NCBI GenBank assembly: GCA_963664585.2
Contig: CAXXEO010000014.1
Coordinates: 1 to 64,000 of the forward strand
Direction of reading: 5' to 3'
DNA from: G963664585 sp963664585
GTDB lineage: Bacteria; Bacillota; Clostridia; Oscillospirales; Ruminococcaceae
Length of the DNA stretch: 64,000 nucleotides
The notes under the pieces were generated by a model. The model did not search any database, had not been told where the DNA came from, and saw only the letters and a list, made by a program, of their open reading frames with translations. Positions 63,643 to 64,000 of this stretch are shown here, in pieces. Position numbers and translations under genes: made by a program. The number at the start of each line of letters is the position of its first letter. Position 1 is the first letter of the stretch.

Positions 63643-64000
63643 GTGAATTACAATTTTGATGAAGTCATTAACAGAAAGGGAACCTTCAGTTCAAAATGGG
63701 ACAACGTTGGCGCCCGCGTTGGTAATCCTGACGCTTTGCCCATGTGGGTTGCCGATTCCGATTTCCGCTGCCCTCAGCCGGTACTTGACGCTTTATCAAA
63801 GCACCTTGAACACGGCATTCTGGGATATACATATCTTGTACCCGAATTTGCAAAAGCCACTCAGAATTGGGTTTTTAAGAGACACGGCTGGGAAATAGAC
63901 ACCTCTTGGGTTTCGTCGTCTTCAGGTATTGTCCCTGTTCTTAACACCATGGTTCAGGCATTTACCGAACCCGGTGATGAAGTCATTATCCAACAGCCGG
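63643..64000 (+). CDS. PatB/MalY-type PLP enzyme, N-terminal part (cut by window end)
   Basis: GTG 63643 follows AGGAG. The first 119 residues read NFDEVINRKGTFSSKWD, LPMWVADSDFRCPQPVLDAL and SSSGIVPVLNTMVQAFTEPG, the typical N-terminus of class I/II aminotransferases of the PatB/MalY C-S lyase group. The PLP Lys lies beyond the window. C-S lyase versus transaminase activity cannot be decided. It is last in the visible operon after the M20D gene. Confidence 0.85.
   Translation, partial: MNYNFDEVINRKGTFSSKWDNVGARVGNPDALPMWVADSDFRCPQPVLDALSKHLEHGILGYTYLVPEFAKATQNWVFKRHGWEIDTSWVSSSSGIVPVLNTMVQAFTEPGDEVIIQQP

Overview
The window looks like a chromosome segment of an anaerobic Firmicute (class Clostridia, probably Oscillospirales/Eubacteriales-like). 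The evidence is strong AGGAGG-type ribosome sites, ATG/GTG/TTG starts, lipoproteins with Cys lipoboxes, the tilS-hpt-ftsH order, a Clostridia-type parE-parC pair and many amino-acid/peptide and carboxylate catabolism genes. The species cannot be named from the sequence.

Layout. (1) 1-10.5 kb, minus strand: housekeeping genes rnr, secG, parC-like, parE-like, ftsH, hpt and the 3' part of tilS. All except secG and the tilS fragment carry single-base indels, mostly in homopolymers; I count more than 20 lesions and no clear nonsense substitution. (2) About 10.49 kb: an abrupt junction where 5'-truncated tilS meets the 3' part of an M19 dipeptidase gene on the other strand. (3) 11.7-18 kb: secreted gamma-glutamyltranspeptidase, a small lipoprotein, a TRAP-type large permease, a 48-residue membrane protein and two membrane-anchored M14/aspartoacylase-like hydrolases. 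(4) 18.1-25.3 kb: two nearly identical 1053-bp IS30-family elements in opposite orientation flank poly-gamma-glutamate synthesis genes pgsB-pgsC-pgsW and a two-component system. (5) 25.9-34.5 kb: GNAT, Asp/Glu racemase family, class V aminotransferase, RidA, a Crp/Fnr regulator, YjiG/YjiH membrane proteins with an M20 peptidase, and an iron-sulfur protein. (6) 35.4-44.6 kb: a lipoprotein with an internal stop, then a set resembling E. coli ybhD-ybhH-ybhI-ybhJ: SLC13-type permease, MBL-fold hydrolase, a headless LysR, an aconitase-family hydratase and a PrpF-family isomerase. (7) 45-52.8 kb: a C45 Ntn acyltransferase/hydrolase, a complete Dpp/Opp peptide ABC transporter and a LysR. (8) 53.6-64 kb: a LysR divergent from MmgE/PrpD, LeuC-like, LeuD-like, a second MmgE/PrpD, a second YbhJ-like hydratase, an M20D amidohydrolase and a PatB/MalY-type aminotransferase. 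This looks like an uncharacterised carboxylic-acid hydro-lyase pathway.

Interspersed through the gaps are short palindromic elements. Family A (about 106 bp, terminal inverted repeats, eleven full or IS-interrupted copies plus one partial copy and one variant), family B (two copies) and family D (one copy) have different ends but share one GC-rich hairpin core. The 3-nt loop of that core occurs in both orientations inside otherwise co-oriented copies. Both IS30 copies sit at the same position of a family-A element with the same 4-bp duplication, so this repeat is an insertion target. A separate hairpin family (C) occurs near 25.5 and 37.2 kb.

Taken together, the genes describe a cell that takes up and breaks down peptides, gamma-glutamyl polymers and di/tricarboxylates. 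All functional statements rest on reading translated sequence by eye; no database search was possible.
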